A stretch of DNA of 64,000 bases, taken from the NCBI RefSeq assembly GCF_023195835.1, contig NZ_CP096199.1:2170001-2234000 (forward strand), written 5' to 3'. Positions 9,211 to 20,073 of this stretch are shown piece by piece. Under the pieces are notes generated by a model. It was not told the origin of the DNA. It was given only the letters and a program-made list of their open reading frames with translations, and did not search any database. The stretch is from Vibrio sinaloensis. Lineage in GTDB: Bacteria > Pseudomonadota > Gammaproteobacteria > Enterobacterales > Vibrionaceae. Each line of letters opens with the position of its first letter. Position 1 is the first letter of the stretch. The position numbers and the translations under genes are program-made.

Positions 9211-9417
9211 ATGCAAGTCTACGGCTGTTGTGAGTTGGTGCGCGAACTTTATGCGCAAATTGGAAGTGGCGATCAAGCCTATGTACCCCAGGCGATTTCG
9301 TGCGCAGTGAGAGCGTTAAATGATATTGCTGCTGACGAATCTTTACCTAAAGAAGCGCGCGAAAAAGCGGCATTTGCAGCAGCCAACCTGTTGATTTCAG
9401 ATTTCGAGGATAAGTAA
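9211..9417 (+). CDS. yaeP: UPF0253 family protein YaeP
   Basis: A 68-aa protein matching E. coli YaeP nearly along its full length: [21 protein letters not shown], then [12 protein letters not shown], then [17 protein letters not shown]. It is predicted to be all-helical and cytosolic; its function is unknown. The ATG follows TTGGAG. Its stop overlaps the next gene's start (TAATG), so the two are translationally coupled. Confidence 0.9.
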   Translation: MQVYGCCELVRELYAQIGSGDQAYVPQAISCAVRALNDIAADESLPKEAREKAAFAAANLLISDFEDK

Positions 9418-9608
9418 TGAACCTAGCTAACTTCGAGTCAATGGATCCTGTGATGCTTATGAGTATCGTCAATATGAAGTTGCGTGATGATTTTGCCGGC
9501 GATCTCGATAAGTTAGCGGCATATTTTGATATCGACAAGACGGCTCTCGAAGCCAAGCTTGCAAAAGCTGGATTCGACTTCTTACCTGAAGCCGGTCAAT
9601 TTCGCTAA
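9417..9608 (+). CDS. DUF4250 domain-containing protein
   Basis: A 63-aa protein with the DUF4250 signature: N-terminal ANFESMDPVMLMSIVNMKLRD, then a short helix-turn-helix-like segment (LDKLAAYFDIDKTALEAKLAKAGFDF) and a terminal QFR. The function is unknown. It overlaps yaeP by one base and is followed by a bidirectional terminator, so it is the second gene of a two-gene operon. Confidence 0.88.
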   Translation: MNLANFESMDPVMLMSIVNMKLRDDFAGDLDKLAAYFDIDKTALEAKLAKAGFDFLPEAGQFR

Positions 9609-9630
9609 CTAGGTAACCAGCCCAGAGACA

Positions 9631-9657
9631 AAAAAACCGCCTATTTGGCGGTTTTTT
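9631..9657. terminator. Bidirectional terminator
   Basis: AAAAAACCGCC - loop - GGCGGTTTTTT lies between convergent genes and can stop both the DUF4250 and DUF3622 transcripts. Confidence 0.92.
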
Positions 9658-9675
9658 CAATCAGGTAATGCATGA

Positions 9676-10026
9676 TTACTCTTCGTTGAAGAAGTCGTCT
9701 TCGTCGTCGATTTCAGCTTGAGCTGCTGCTAACTTAGCTTGTTCAATACGACGTGCCTTCTTTTCTGCGGCTTCTTGAGCAAGACGCTCCTCACGTTCGA
9801 TACGAACCTTACGCGCTTCACCTTTACGCTCGTTACGCGCTGCTTGGTTTTGAATGAAACCAGCAAGTTCTTTTTCTGCCCACTCTTGCGCTTGAGCTTC
9901 AGTTTCAAAGCCAGTTTCACGCTTAGATACTGAGGTTTTACGTGAGGTCACTTGGCGAGTGATCTCAGCACACCAGCCGTTGCGTTTTTCACTAACGCGA
10001 ATGGCAAATTTCTTATTGTTCGACAT
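9676..10026 (-). CDS. DUF3622 domain-containing protein
   Basis: About 116 aa. The N-terminal half (KKFAIRVSEKRNGWCAEITRQVTSRKT...GFETEAQAQEWAEKEL) matches the DUF3622 domain known mainly from Vibrionaceae and relatives. The C-terminal half is a Lys/Arg/Glu/Ala-rich coiled-coil-like helix ending in an acidic DDEDDFFNEE. The function is unknown; nucleic-acid association is only a guess. The start at 10026 is preferred over 10032 because AGGA is 7 bp from it and only 1 bp from the outer ATG. Confidence 0.8.
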   Translation of the reverse strand: MSNNKKFAIRVSEKRNGWCAEITRQVTSRKTSVSKRETGFETEAQAQEWAEKELAGFIQNQAARNERKGEARKVRIEREERLAQEAAEKKARRIEQAKLAAAQAEIDDEDDFFNEE

Positions 10027-10095
10027 ATTCATTTCCTAAGGGATTGTTTAGGGATTTAGCCATCCCTTGGCAAGCGCGGTATTAGAGCATAGAAA

Positions 10096-10200
10096 GTTTC
10101 AAGTTCCTAGAAAATAGTCCCTAGACTAATAAAAAGCGCAGACCTTTCGATCTGCGCTTTTCAATTTTCTAGCGACTAGATTCTAGTCAACTAGCAACTA
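10096..10200. repeat. Degenerate CTAG-rich repeat patch around the purL terminator
   Basis: Broken copies of a 7-bp-like motif (TTCCTAG, TCCCTAG, GACTAGA, CAACTAG) flank the terminator hairpin. A similar patch with clearer GGAACTA repeats lies at 25637-25705. Confidence 0.5.
10132..10161. terminator. Terminator of purL
   Basis: Stem AAAAGCGCAGA / TCTGCGCTTTT, A-rich on one side and T-rich on the other, so it can act on both strands. Confidence 0.88.
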
Positions 10201-10205
10201 ACTCA

Positions 10206-13200
10206 TTAACCCACATTCTTACGTGCGTTTTGGAACATACGCATCCATGCGCCGTTCTCACCCCAACCTTCTGGAGACCATGAGTTCGCCACCGTGCGGA
10301 ATACACGCTCTGGGTGCGGCATCATGATAGTGACACGGCCATCTTGAGTTGTTAGGCCAGTAATCGCGTTTGGCGAACCGTTCGGGTTGTTCGGATATTG
10401 CTGCGTCGCGTTACCGTGGTTATCCACGTAACGAACCGCTACTGTCCCTGATGCTTCAATCGCCGCTAAGTGGTCTGCATCACGCACCTCTACGCGGCCT
10501 TCACCGTGAGAGACGGCGATTGGCATACGAGACCCAGCCATACCATCGAAGAATACAGAGTCAGACTTCTGAACTTCTACTAGGCTAAAGCGAGCCTCAA
10601 AACGCTCAGATTCATTGCGAACGAAACGTGGCCATAGCTCTGCACCTGGGATTAGCTCTTTCAGGTTTGATAGCATCTGACAGCCGTTACATACACCTAG
10701 TGAGAAGGTATCTTCACGCTTAAAGAAGCCTTCGAACTGGTCACGCGCTTGCTCGTTGAACAAGATTGACTTCGCCCAACCTTCACCCGCACCTAGTACG
10801 TCACCGTAAGAGAAACCACCACAAGCCACTAGGCCTTGGTACTCTTCTAGCACTGCTTGCCCAGTTAGGATATCGCTCATGTGAACATCGGTCGCTTCAA
10901 ACCCTGCACGGTCAAACGCTGCGGCCATTTCAACATGAGAGTTCACGCCCTGCTCACGCAGAATTGCCATTTTAGGTTTTGCGCCTTTAGCAATAAATGG
11001 CGCGGCGATATCTTCATTTACATCGAAGCTCAGTTTAACGTTCAGACCTGGGTCAGAGTTGTCTTTTTTGGCTTCAAACTCTTGGTCTGCACACGCTGGG
11101 TTGTCACGTAGCGCTTGCATTTTATGTGTGGTTTCAGCCCAGATAGTGCGTAGTTCAGTACGGTTACGCTCAAGAACTACTGTCTCACCAGAAGTAATCA
11201 CTAGTTCATCCGATGCTTCAACAGTGCCAATAACATGAGAACATGCCTCAAGGCCGTTCGCCGCTAATGTTGAAAGTACAGCGTCTAGGTCTTGGTTCTT
11301 CACCTGAAGTACCGCACCTAGCTCTTCATTGAATAGTGCTGCTAGTGTGTCTTCGCCCAGTGCTTCAATGTTCGCTTTAACACCACAGTGACCGGCGAAT
11401 GCCATCTCTGCAAGTGTAACCAACAGACCGCCATCGCCCTTATCGTGGTAAGCCACAACTTGATCGTTCGCTACAAGAGTTTGAACGCCTTGGTAGAAAC
11501 CTTTTAGCTGCGCTGCGTTGTCGACGTCTGCTGGCTTGTCACCAAGCTGCTTGTAAACCTGCGCAAGTGCTGTTGCACCTAGACGGTTTTGACCGTTACC
11601 TAGGTCGATAAGAACTAATGAAGTGTCGCCTTTGTCAGTACGTAGCTGAGGAGTAATTGTCTTGCGCACATCTTCAACACGAGCAAACGCTGTGATGATT
11701 AGAGATAGCGGAGACGTCACTTCTTTCTGCTCACCGTTCTCTTCCCACTTGGTCTTCATCGACATTGAGTCTTTACCCACAGGGATAGTCAGGCCAAGTG
11801 CTGGACATAGCTCTTCACCCACCGCTTTCACTGCTTCGTAAAGACCTGCATCTTCACCTGGGTGGCCCGCTGGAGACATCCAGTTTGCAGACAGTTTAAT
11901 GTGTTTAATATCACCGATGTTGGTCGCGGCGATGTTGGTGATGGCTTCACCCACCGCGAGACGCGCTGAAGCACCGAAGTCTAGTAGAGCAACTGGTGTA
12001 CGCTCACCCATCGACATCGCTTCACCGTGGTAAGTGTCGTAGCTTGCCGCGGTGACTGCGCAGTTAGCGACAGGAACCTGCCAAGGGCCAACCATTTGGT
12101 CACGCGCCACAAGCCCCGTCACCGTGCGGTCACCGATAGTGATTAGGAATGTTTTTTCTGCCACCGTTGGCAGACGTAGAACGCGGTCTACCGCTTCATT
12201 TAGCTCGATACCGTCACGGTTAACCGCTGGGTTGTTCGCTTTTAGCGTTTTCGCATCACGGTGCATCTTAGGTGTCTTGCCAAGCAGCACATCCATTGGC
12301 ATGTCGATTGGCGTGTTGTCGAAGTGTGAATCTTCAAGTTTCAGTTCACGCTCTTCTGTTGCGATACCTACGACAGCGTACGGTGCACGCTCGCGCTTAC
12401 AAATCGCATCAAATGCGTCCATGTTTTCTGGCGCAACCGCAAGCACGTAACGCTCTTGAGATTCGTTACACCAGATTTCTAGTGGGCTCATGCCTGGTTC
12501 GTCGTTTGGTACATCACGCAGTTGGAAGATGCCGCCACGCTCACCATCATCGACCAGTTCTGGCAGTGCGTTAGAGATACCACCCGCGCCCACATCATGG
12601 ATGAATGCGATTGGGTTTGCTTCACCTAGCTGCCAACAGCGGTCGATCACTTCCTGACAGCGACGCTCCATTTCTGGGTTTTCACGCTGTACTGATGCAA
12701 AATCGAGATCTTCTGCTGATTGACCTGATGCCATAGAAGAAGCCGCACCGCCACCAAGGCCGATGTTCATTGCAGGACCACCAAGAACGATTAGGCTTGC
12801 ACCGACTGGGATCTCTTTCTTCTGCACGTGCTCTTCACGAATGTTACCCATACCGCCGGCAATCATGATTGGCTTGTGGTAACCACGCACCTCTTCACCG
12901 GCGTGAGAGTTGACTTTCTCTTCGTAAGTACGGAAATAACCCAAGAGGTTTGGACGACCAAATTCGTTGTTGAACGCCGCGCCACCTAATGGGCCTTCTA
13001 GCATGATGTCTAGCGCGTTAACAATGCGACCTGGCTTGCCGAAATCGGTTTCCCATGGCTGTTCGAAACCAGGAATACGTAAGTTAGAAGTGGTGAAACC
13101 AACCAGACCTGCTTTTGGCTTGCCACCAATACCGGTTGCGCCCTCGTCACGGATTTCGCCGCCCGACCCCGTAGAAGCGCCCGGCCATGGAGAGATAGCG

Positions 13201-14102
13201 GTTGGGTGGTTGTGCGTTTCCACTTTCATCAAGATGTGCGCTTTCTCGTGGCTGTAACCGTACTGGCGAGTTTCTGGATTCGGGAAGAAACGCCCCACAT
13301 CAGAACCAACCATGACCGCAGCATTGTCTTTGTATGCAGACAGCACGTTATCTGGCGTCACTTCAAAGGTATTTTTGATCATTTTAAACAGAGACTTCTC
13401 TTGCTTGACGCCGTCGATAGTCCAGTCTGCATTAAAAATCTTATGACGACAGTGCTCTGAGTTTGCTTGAGCAAACATCATTAGCTCAATGTCGGTTGGG
13501 TTGCGTTCTAGCTTAGTTACGAATGCATCGTAAAGGTATTCGATTTCGTCATCCGCGAGCGCAAGGCCTAGGGTAACGTTTGCGTTTTCAAGCGCAGCGC
13601 GGCCACCAGCGAGTAAATCCACATCCGCTACTGGCGCAGGCTCAGCAACTTGGAACAGAGCTTGAGCCGAATCGAAGTCAGTGAACACCACTTCCATCAT
13701 GCGGTCGTGCAAAATGGCTTTAAGCTCCACAAGTTGAAGCTCAGACAGCTCGCTTGATGTTTCGATGTAGTAAGCGGTACCACGCTCTAGGCGTACCACT
13801 TTATCTAAGCCACAGTTATTGGCGATATCGGTCGACTTAGAAGACCAAGGAGAAATAGTGCCCGGACGAGGGGTAGCAAGAAGCAGTAGACCTTCTGGCT
13901 CGTGCTCTTCAATTGTTGGACCGTAAGTCAGGAGTTTTTCTAGTTTTTCCACTTCTTGATCGTCAAGATCCGCTGATAATTCAGCAAAGTGAGCGAACTC
14001 GGCGTAGATGCCAGTCACTGGCAGATTGAGTTCACGACAAAGCTCTAGAAGCTTGTTAACACGAAATTCAGATAGAGCTGGGGAGCCACGAAAAATTCTC
14101 AT
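10206..14102 (-). CDS. purL: Phosphoribosylformylglycinamidine synthase (FGAM synthase)
   Basis: The large single-chain gammaproteobacterial PurL (about 1298 aa) makes FGAM from FGAR, glutamine and ATP, the fourth purine step. It shows an N-terminal PurS-like domain and two AIR-synthase-like halves ([27 protein letters not shown]). The C-terminal glutamine amidotransferase has the nucleophile Cys in GVCNGCQML and terminal PHPERVFR. E. coli PurL aligns from [11 protein letters not shown], so I choose ATG 14102 over the ATG seven codons upstream. It is monocistronic with a PurR box upstream. Confidence 0.97.
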   Translation of the reverse strand: MRIFRGSPALSEFRVNKLLELCRELNLPVTGIYAEFAHFAELSADLDDQEVEKLEKLLTYGPTIEEHEPEGLLLLATPRPGTISPWSSKSTDIANNCGLDKVVRLERGTAYYIETSSELSELQLVELKAILHDRMMEVVFTDFDSAQALFQVAEPAPVADVDLLAGGRAALENANVTLGLALADDEIEYLYDAFVTKLERNPTDIELMMFAQANSEHCRHKIFNADWTIDGVKQEKSLFKMIKNTFEVTPDNVLSAYKDNAAVMVGSDVGRFFPNPETRQYGYSHEKAHILMKVETHNHPTAISPWPGASTGSGGEIRDEGATGIGGKPKAGLVGFTTSNLRIPGFEQPWETDFGKPGRIVNALDIMLEGPLGGAAFNNEFGRPNLLGYFRTYEEKVNSHAGEEVRGYHKPIMIAGGMGNIREEHVQKKEIPVGASLIVLGGPAMNIGLGGGAASSMASGQSAEDLDFASVQRENPEMERRCQEVIDRCWQLGEANPIAFIHDVGAGGISNALPELVDDGERGGIFQLRDVPNDEPGMSPLEIWCNESQERYVLAVAPENMDAFDAICKRERAPYAVVGIATEERELKLEDSHFDNTPIDMPMDVLLGKTPKMHRDAKTLKANNPAVNRDGIELNEAVDRVLRLPTVAEKTFLITIGDRTVTGLVARDQMVGPWQVPVANCAVTAASYDTYHGEAMSMGERTPVALLDFGASARLAVGEAITNIAATNIGDIKHIKLSANWMSPAGHPGEDAGLYEAVKAVGEELCPALGLTIPVGKDSMSMKTKWEENGEQKEVTSPLSLIITAFARVEDVRKTITPQLRTDKGDTSLVLIDLGNGQNRLGATALAQVYKQLGDKPADVDNAAQLKGFYQGVQTLVANDQVVAYHDKGDGGLLVTLAEMAFAGHCGVKANIEALGEDTLAALFNEELGAVLQVKNQDLDAVLSTLAANGLEACSHVIGTVEASDELVITSGETVVLERNRTELRTIWAETTHKMQALRDNPACADQEFEAKKDNSDPGLNVKLSFDVNEDIAAPFIAKGAKPKMAILREQGVNSHVEMAAAFDRAGFEATDVHMSDILTGQAVLEEYQGLVACGGFSYGDVLGAGEGWAKSILFNEQARDQFEGFFKREDTFSLGVCNGCQMLSNLKELIPGAELWPRFVRNESERFEARFSLVEVQKSDSVFFDGMAGSRMPIAVSHGEGRVEVRDADHLAAIEASGTVAVRYVDNHGNATQQYPNNPNGSPNAITGLTTQDGRVTIMMPHPERVFRTVANSWSPEGWGENGAWMRMFQNARKNVG

Positions 14103-14283
14103 GTGCTTAGGTCTCTTATGCAATTGGTTAAGGTCTAATGACCTGAGGTGATATTGGAATAAATTCAGTGGGTTACTGTATTTTCTTCGAAGCTATTCCC
14201 GAAGGTTTCTCAAACCTATGCCGATTCCACCTCTGTGTTTGCGAGCGCATTATAAAGCAAATGTTTTTGTGATGTAACACCAA

Positions 14284-14299
14284 AAGCAACCGTTTGCGT
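14284..14299. promoter_or_regulatory. PurR operator upstream of purL
   Basis: AAGCAACCGTTTGCGT matches every fixed position of the PurR consensus ANGCAANCGNTTNCNT. It is about 180 bp before the purL start, implying a long 5' leader. Confidence 0.88.
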
Positions 14300-14375
14300 C
14301 ATTTTTTTTGTCAATTTTGAAATACAGCAAAAATCCAAAAGTGGGATCGCTTACCCCGAAGCGGGCGGGTTTGGC

Positions 14376-14403
14376 TTGCCTTGTTATACCACTTTGATAT
14401 AAA
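14376..14403 (+). promoter_or_regulatory. Candidate sigma-70 promoter of mltF
   Basis: TTGCCT, 16-bp spacer, TATAAA, 31 bp before the mltF ATG. Confidence 0.45.
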
Positions 14404-14433
14404 TGCCCTATTCAATGCGTGAGATTGTCGTGA

Positions 14434-15990
14434 ATGAAAGAGCATTACCTTAAACCGCTTAAGTCGTTCAGTATGCTGGTATTTAGCGTGCTGCTGTTAT
14501 CGGGCTGTCAAATTGAGTCTGAGCCGAAAAGCGAGCTCGAGCAGATAAAAGAGCGTGGCGTGTTGCGCGTGGGCACACTCAACAACCAGCTCTCCTACTA
14601 TATCGGTCCCGATGGCCCTGCCGGCCTAGACTATGAGCTGGCGCGTGAGTTTGCCAATGAGCTCGGGGTTCAACTTGAAATGAAGCCCGCTTATCGCATA
14701 TCTAGCCTCTATCCGGCGTTAAGACACGGTGAAATCGACATCATCGCAGCGGGCTTAACCCAGTCTCCAGAGCGATTGCGTGCCTTTCGTCCTGGTCCTG
14801 CTTACTACTACGTTAGCCAACAGTTGGTCTACAAAAAGGGCAACTGGCGCCCACGTAACATTGAGCAGCTTCTTGACAGACAAGCGCAATTGATTGAAGA
14901 GAACGATGGCGAGGATGTATTGCGCATTGTCAGTGACTCGCACTTCAACCAAAGCTTGGCTGAAATTCAGGCCCAACACAGTGAGTTTTCTTACGATATC
15001 GACCCTAATGCCGACGTCAACGATTTGCTCAAGGCGGTGTCTGAAGGCGAGCTGCGCTTTACTGTCGCCGACTCGGTTGAAGTCTCGCTGTCTCAGCGTA
15101 TCTACCCCGACATTGCCTTAGCCTTTGAGCTCACCGAAGACCAACCGATTTCCTGGTTTTTACGCCGTTCACAAGATGAGAGTCTGTATGGTTTGTTGAT
15201 TGAGTATTTTGGTAGCGTTAAGCAGTCAGGCCACCTTGCCTCACTGGAAGAAAAGTACATTGGCCATATCAGTAGCTTTGATTACGTCGACACACGCGCT
15301 TTCATTCGAGCACTGGATTCGAAACTGCCTAAATGGTCACCGCTGTTTAAAAAATACTCCGACGAGTTTGATTGGCGCTTAGTCGCAGCACTGGCCTATC
15401 AAGAATCGCACTGGAACCCACGCGCTAAGTCGCCAACAGGGGTGCGCGGCATGATGATGCTCACCCTACCAACGGCGAAAAGTGTGGGGGTAACCAATCG
15501 CCTTGATCCTGAGCAATCGGTGCGCGGGGGGGTAGAATACCTACGGCGTATTGTTGGCCGAATTCCCGATTCGATAGAGCAACACGAAAAAATCTGGTTT
15601 GCGCTCGCTTCGTACAATGTCGGCTATGGCCACATGATGGATGCCCGTCGCTTAACCAAGAAACAAGGGGGCAACCCTGATGCATGGTCTGACGTTAAAG
15701 ATCGTCTGCCGTTGCTGCGACAGAAAAAATACTACAGTCAAACTCGCTACGGCTTTGCCCGCGGCGACGAGGCGCGTAACTATGTCGAAAACATCCGTCG
15801 CTACTACCAAAGCATCATCGGCCACGTTGAGCAACAATCGGCTGACGATCAAGACGTCAACATCGATGATCTTGCGGTTATCGAATTTGCCGAAGAGATG
15901 GATGAGAGTGAAGAAATGGAGCAGGAACTCGCGCCAGAAAATGAGCAACAAAGTGAACAAGAAACTGAGCAAGAGGTCGTCGAGCAATAG
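14434..15990 (+). CDS. mltF: Membrane-bound lytic murein transglycosylase F
   Basis: An outer-membrane lipoprotein that cleaves peptidoglycan to anhydro-muropeptides. The lipobox LSGC has Cys at residue 25. Residues about 40-270 form a periplasmic solute-binding-like regulatory domain (GVLRVGTLNNQLSYY). From about 295 comes an SLT domain with the catalytic Glu at 324 in YQESHWNP, then GVRGMMMLT and ASYNVGYGH. The last 45 residues are a Glu/Gln-rich acidic tail. Length (518 aa) is normal for the family, and it is divergent from purL. Confidence 0.95.
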   Translation: MKEHYLKPLKSFSMLVFSVLLLSGCQIESEPKSELEQIKERGVLRVGTLNNQLSYYIGPDGPAGLDYELAREFANELGVQLEMKPAYRISSLYPALRHGEIDIIAAGLTQSPERLRAFRPGPAYYYVSQQLVYKKGNWRPRNIEQLLDRQAQLIEENDGEDVLRIVSDSHFNQSLAEIQAQHSEFSYDIDPNADVNDLLKAVSEGELRFTVADSVEVSLSQRIYPDIALAFELTEDQPISWFLRRSQDESLYGLLIEYFGSVKQSGHLASLEEKYIGHISSFDYVDTRAFIRALDSKLPKWSPLFKKYSDEFDWRLVAALAYQESHWNPRAKSPTGVRGMMMLTLPTAKSVGVTNRLDPEQSVRGGVEYLRRIVGRIPDSIEQHEKIWFALASYNVGYGHMMDARRLTKKQGGNPDAWSDVKDRLPLLRQKKYYSQTRYGFARGDEARNYVENIRRYYQSIIGHVEQQSADDQDVNIDDLAVIEFAEEMDESEEMEQELAPENEQQSEQETEQEVVEQ

Positions 15991-16196
15991 CCTCTAATTG
16001 GCGCGTTGACGCTTTCATTCACGACGCACTTGACTTATTCACCGGAAAGCCATACAAAATAGCGTATTCCTGATAGGTGACCAAGCTTGTCAAAGCAGCA
16101 AATCTCATAAATAGAGCATCATTAGTCTCTATTTATCAATTGCCTAGATAAGCTTTTTCGCTCAATCTTATTTTCACTACCAGAGGAGGTTGTTTT

Positions 16197-16334
16197 ATGC
16201 TGAGACGTAAATTGCAGTCAAAACGCCTTAACAAAACCGTTGCTGCTAACCGTCGTAAACGCATGATCAGCAACAACAAGAAAAAGGTGATTGCCCGTCA
16301 CCGCGCATTCATGCAGCTCATCGCTGCTGCATAG
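16197..16334 (+). CDS. 45-aa very basic protein of unknown function
   Basis: ATG at 16197 has an exceptionally strong RBS (GAGGAGGT, 7 bp away). The 45-aa product starts MLRRKLQSKRLNKTVAANRR and ends FMQLIAAA. Lys/Arg make up about a third of it, with no acidic residue. The composition recalls ribosomal or other nucleic-acid-binding micro-proteins, but I recognise no family. A hairpin follows the stop. The RBS, composition and isolated position between mltF and tadA favour a real gene. Confidence 0.7.
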   Translation: MLRRKLQSKRLNKTVAANRRKRMISNNKKKVIARHRAFMQLIAAA

Positions 16335-16343
16335 CTATCGACA

Positions 16344-16371
16344 GCAAACATCTTAAATCTAAGATGTTTGC
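16344..16371. terminator. Hairpin between the 45-aa gene and tadA
   Basis: A long stem (AGCAAACATCTTA / TAAGATGTTTGCT) between convergent genes. It lacks a T-run on either strand, so intrinsic termination is uncertain. Confidence 0.5.
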
Positions 16372-16380
16372 TCAAGCCCT

Positions 16381-16938
16381 TCAGCCCTCGTTATTTTGGC
16401 CTTTCTTGGCTTCGTGAGTAGATGTAAAACGCGTCGCCTTCCGTTGGTTCTTTTTCTCTTTGCGTCGACGCTTAAAAAAAGACTGCAGCTGGCTTCGGCA
16501 TTCATCCTCAAGCAATCCTTGCTCAACGTCTGCGTAGTGATAAGCCGCCTGGTGTTCAAATAGGTTGAGTACGGTTCCTGCTGCGCCTGCTTTTAGGTCT
16601 GGCGCACCAAATACAATACGTTTGACTCGACTGTGTAACAACGCCCCCGCACACATGGGACAAGGCTCTAAGGTGACATACAGCGTGGTATCAAGTAGGC
16701 GGTAATTTTGCAGTACTTGCCCAGCCTTGCGCAAGGTTTGAATCTCCGCGTGAGCCGTTGCATCATGGTCACCAATGGATTGGTTCCATCCCTCGGCTAT
16801 GATCTCACCATCTTTAACCAGTACCGCACCCACTGGCACTTCGCCATTCTGCTCTGCCAGTTCTGCCAGCTCCATCGCTCGACGCATAAACTGATGATCT
16901 TCGGGGCTAAAAGGCTCTACTTGTGGGACTTCACTCAT
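16381..16938 (-). CDS. tadA: tRNA-specific adenosine deaminase
   Basis: It deaminates A34 of tRNA-Arg(ACG) to inosine, an essential reaction. The cytidine-deaminase fold carries the zinc/catalytic motifs TAHAEIQTL (His and the proton-shuttle Glu) and PCPMCAGALLHSRV (two Cys). A basic C-terminal extension (FFKRRRKEKKNQRK) matches the tRNA-binding tail of proteobacterial TadA. It is 185 aa, within the usual range, and lies 8 bp after the LysR gene's stop on the same strand. Confidence 0.95.
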   Translation of the reverse strand: MSEVPQVEPFSPEDHQFMRRAMELAELAEQNGEVPVGAVLVKDGEIIAEGWNQSIGDHDATAHAEIQTLRKAGQVLQNYRLLDTTLYVTLEPCPMCAGALLHSRVKRIVFGAPDLKAGAAGTVLNLFEHQAAYHYADVEQGLLEDECRSQLQSFFKRRRKEKKNQRKATRFTSTHEAKKGQNNEG

Positions 16939-16946
16939 AACTCATC

Positions 16947-17816
16947 TCATTTCAGCGCGGTTGATAAATAGTCAATTAACGTGCGTACTTTAGACGTTAA
17001 CATACGATTTTGCGGATACAGTGCCCATATTCCTTCTTGATTGCCTCGATAAGAGGTCAACACTTCCACCAACTCGCCGGTGGCTAAATAGGGCTGCACA
17101 TAATAATCGGGAAGTTGCACTATGCCTAACCCTTTTAACGCTGCATCGACCAACGCATAACCACTGTTGCATTGAATCCGTCCTTCGACATGAATCAATC
17201 GCTCCGCTCCATCTTGCTCAAAGCGCCAGTAGCTGTTTGAACCCCGTAAACACTGGTGCTGTTTTAACTCAGAGAGCGTATGCGGCTCGCCATGGTGTTC
17301 AAGGTATTCGCGGCTTGCGCATGCAAATACATGCCGGTCTAGCAGCTTGCGCGCCATCATAGTGGAATCTTCAAGCTTGCCTAAACGAATCGCCAAATCA
17401 TAGCCCTCTTGCACCAGATCCAAGCGTTGATTGGACAGAAACAGATCCAGTTCGATATGCGGGTATTGCAGCAAAAATTCGTGCATCAAGGGGGCAAGGA
17501 TCTGTTCGCCAAAAGTGACGGGAGCGGTCATTTTGATTCGCCCAGTTGGCGTTGCTTGTAACTGAGTCACTGCGAGCTCGGCCAACATGAGCCCCTCAAC
17601 TAAGGGCTTACAATGCTGGTAATAAGTCGCGCCCGCTTCGGTCACTGACACTTTGCGCGTCGTGCGGACAAATAGCTTAACTGCTAGCTTTTTCTCTAAT
17701 GCATTGATGCGGCGGCTGATATTAGCGACCGATGTCGATAGCTTTTCAGACGCGGCGGTAAAGCTTTGAGTTTCGACCACAGCAACAAACTCAGTGATTC
17801 CATCCCAATCTGCCAT
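16947..17816 (-). CDS. LysR-family transcriptional regulator divergent from frmA
   Basis: A 289-aa LTTR. The N-terminal winged HTH (DWDGITEFVAVVETQSFTAA...SVANISRRINALEKKL) is followed by the substrate-binding domain (GRIKMTAPVTFGEQILAPLM onwards). It is transcribed away from frmA-fghA, sharing a roughly 170-bp intergenic region, so control of the formaldehyde-detoxification operon is likely by the usual LysR logic. The effector is unknown. It precedes tadA by 8 bp, so tadA may be co-transcribed. Confidence 0.9.
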   Translation of the reverse strand: MADWDGITEFVAVVETQSFTAASEKLSTSVANISRRINALEKKLAVKLFVRTTRKVSVTEAGATYYQHCKPLVEGLMLAELAVTQLQATPTGRIKMTAPVTFGEQILAPLMHEFLLQYPHIELDLFLSNQRLDLVQEGYDLAIRLGKLEDSTMMARKLLDRHVFACASREYLEHHGEPHTLSELKQHQCLRGSNSYWRFEQDGAERLIHVEGRIQCNSGYALVDAALKGLGIVQLPDYYVQPYLATGELVEVLTSYRGNQEGIWALYPQNRMLTSKVRTLIDYLSTALK

Positions 17817-17927
17817 CTTTAATCCAATTTATTACATTATCGTAATAGTTTATTGCACAATCACGTAATTATCATCAAATAAGAAATAAATATACTGTTG
17901 CAGTCGAATGCAAACGGCCGCCAGTGA

Positions 17928-19109
<1,182 letters not shown>

Positions 19110-19180
19110 TTCACTCCCATTACTCACTAACTCCTCAGGCAGTGCCGCGGCACTGCCTAGTGACACTTCTAGGATCGATC

Positions 19181-20026
19181 ATGACCATAGAAAATATCAG
19201 CCAAGCCAAGGTTTTTTCTGGCTTTCACAAACAGTATCAGCATCAATCCCAAGTACTCAACTGCACCATGCGGTTTGCTCTCTTTCTGCCCCCGCAAGCG
19301 AGCAAAGACACTCCTGTACCGGTACTCTATTGGTTATCAGGCCTAACCTGTAGCGATGAGAACTTTATGCAAAAGGCAGGCGCCTTTCGCATGGCTGCCA
19401 AGTTAGGGATCGCCATCGTGGCGCCTGATACTAGCCCTCGCGGCGAAGGGGTAGCCGATGCCCCCGATGGTGCTTACGATTTGGGGTTGGGAGCAGGGTT
19501 TTATGTCAATGCGACACAAGCGCCATGGCAAAGCCACTATCAAATGTACAGCTATGTCGTTGAAGAGCTGCCGCAGCTTATCGAGCAACACTTTCCAGTG
19601 AATCAAACCCGCTCGATTTCGGGCCACAGTATGGGAGGTCATGGCGCTCTAATGATAGGGTTGAAGAATAGTCATCGTTACCGCTCAATCTCTGCATTTA
19701 GCCCAATCAGTAACCCGATCAATTGCCCTTGGGGACAAAAAGCGTTTAGCCACTATTTGGGCAACGATCCTCAAGCATGGAAAGCGTACGACAGTGTCGA
19801 GCTCCTGAAGGCGAACCGAGCAAGTGTGCCTATCTTGGTGGACCAAGGTGAAGAGGATAGCTTTTTGCAACAGCAACTCCAGCCAGAACGACTACTGGCG
19901 GCGGCAGAGGAATCTGGCAGTACGGTCAAGCTTCGCATGCAACCTGGTTATGACCACAGTTACTTCTTCATTCAAAGTTTTATCGACGATCACCTCAAGT
20001 TCCACGCCTCTTACTTGAGCGACTAA
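19181..20026 (+). CDS. fghA: S-formylglutathione hydrolase
   Basis: It hydrolyses S-formylglutathione to formate and glutathione, the step after FrmA. It is an esterase-D alpha/beta hydrolase of 281 aa. The nucleophile Ser is in GHSMGGHG, Asp in DQGEEDSF, and His in GYDHSYFF. ATG 19181 has TAGGA 7 bp upstream and matches the family N-terminus. The upstream ATG-like extension from 19142 has no family similarity. It is 71 bp after frmA, and the operon ends at a strong hairpin. Confidence 0.95.
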   Translation: MTIENISQAKVFSGFHKQYQHQSQVLNCTMRFALFLPPQASKDTPVPVLYWLSGLTCSDENFMQKAGAFRMAAKLGIAIVAPDTSPRGEGVADAPDGAYDLGLGAGFYVNATQAPWQSHYQMYSYVVEELPQLIEQHFPVNQTRSISGHSMGGHGALMIGLKNSHRYRSISAFSPISNPINCPWGQKAFSHYLGNDPQAWKAYDSVELLKANRASVPILVDQGEEDSFLQQQLQPERLLAAAEESGSTVKLRMQPGYDHSYFFIQSFIDDHLKFHASYLSD

Positions 20027-20030
20027 AACA

Positions 20031-20063
20031 ACAAAGCCCGTCACGAGTGACGGGCTTTGTCTT
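20031..20063. terminator. Bidirectional terminator between fghA and the AbgT gene
   Basis: ACAAAGCCCGTCAC / GTGACGGGCTTTGT stem with a three-base loop between convergent genes. Confidence 0.9.
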
Positions 20064-20073
20064 ATTGAACAGC

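Noticed and set aside
14103..14123. Seven-codon N-terminal extension of PurL
   Set aside because: PurL proteins begin at the [11 protein letters not shown] equivalent; the upstream codons have no similarity and no better RBS.
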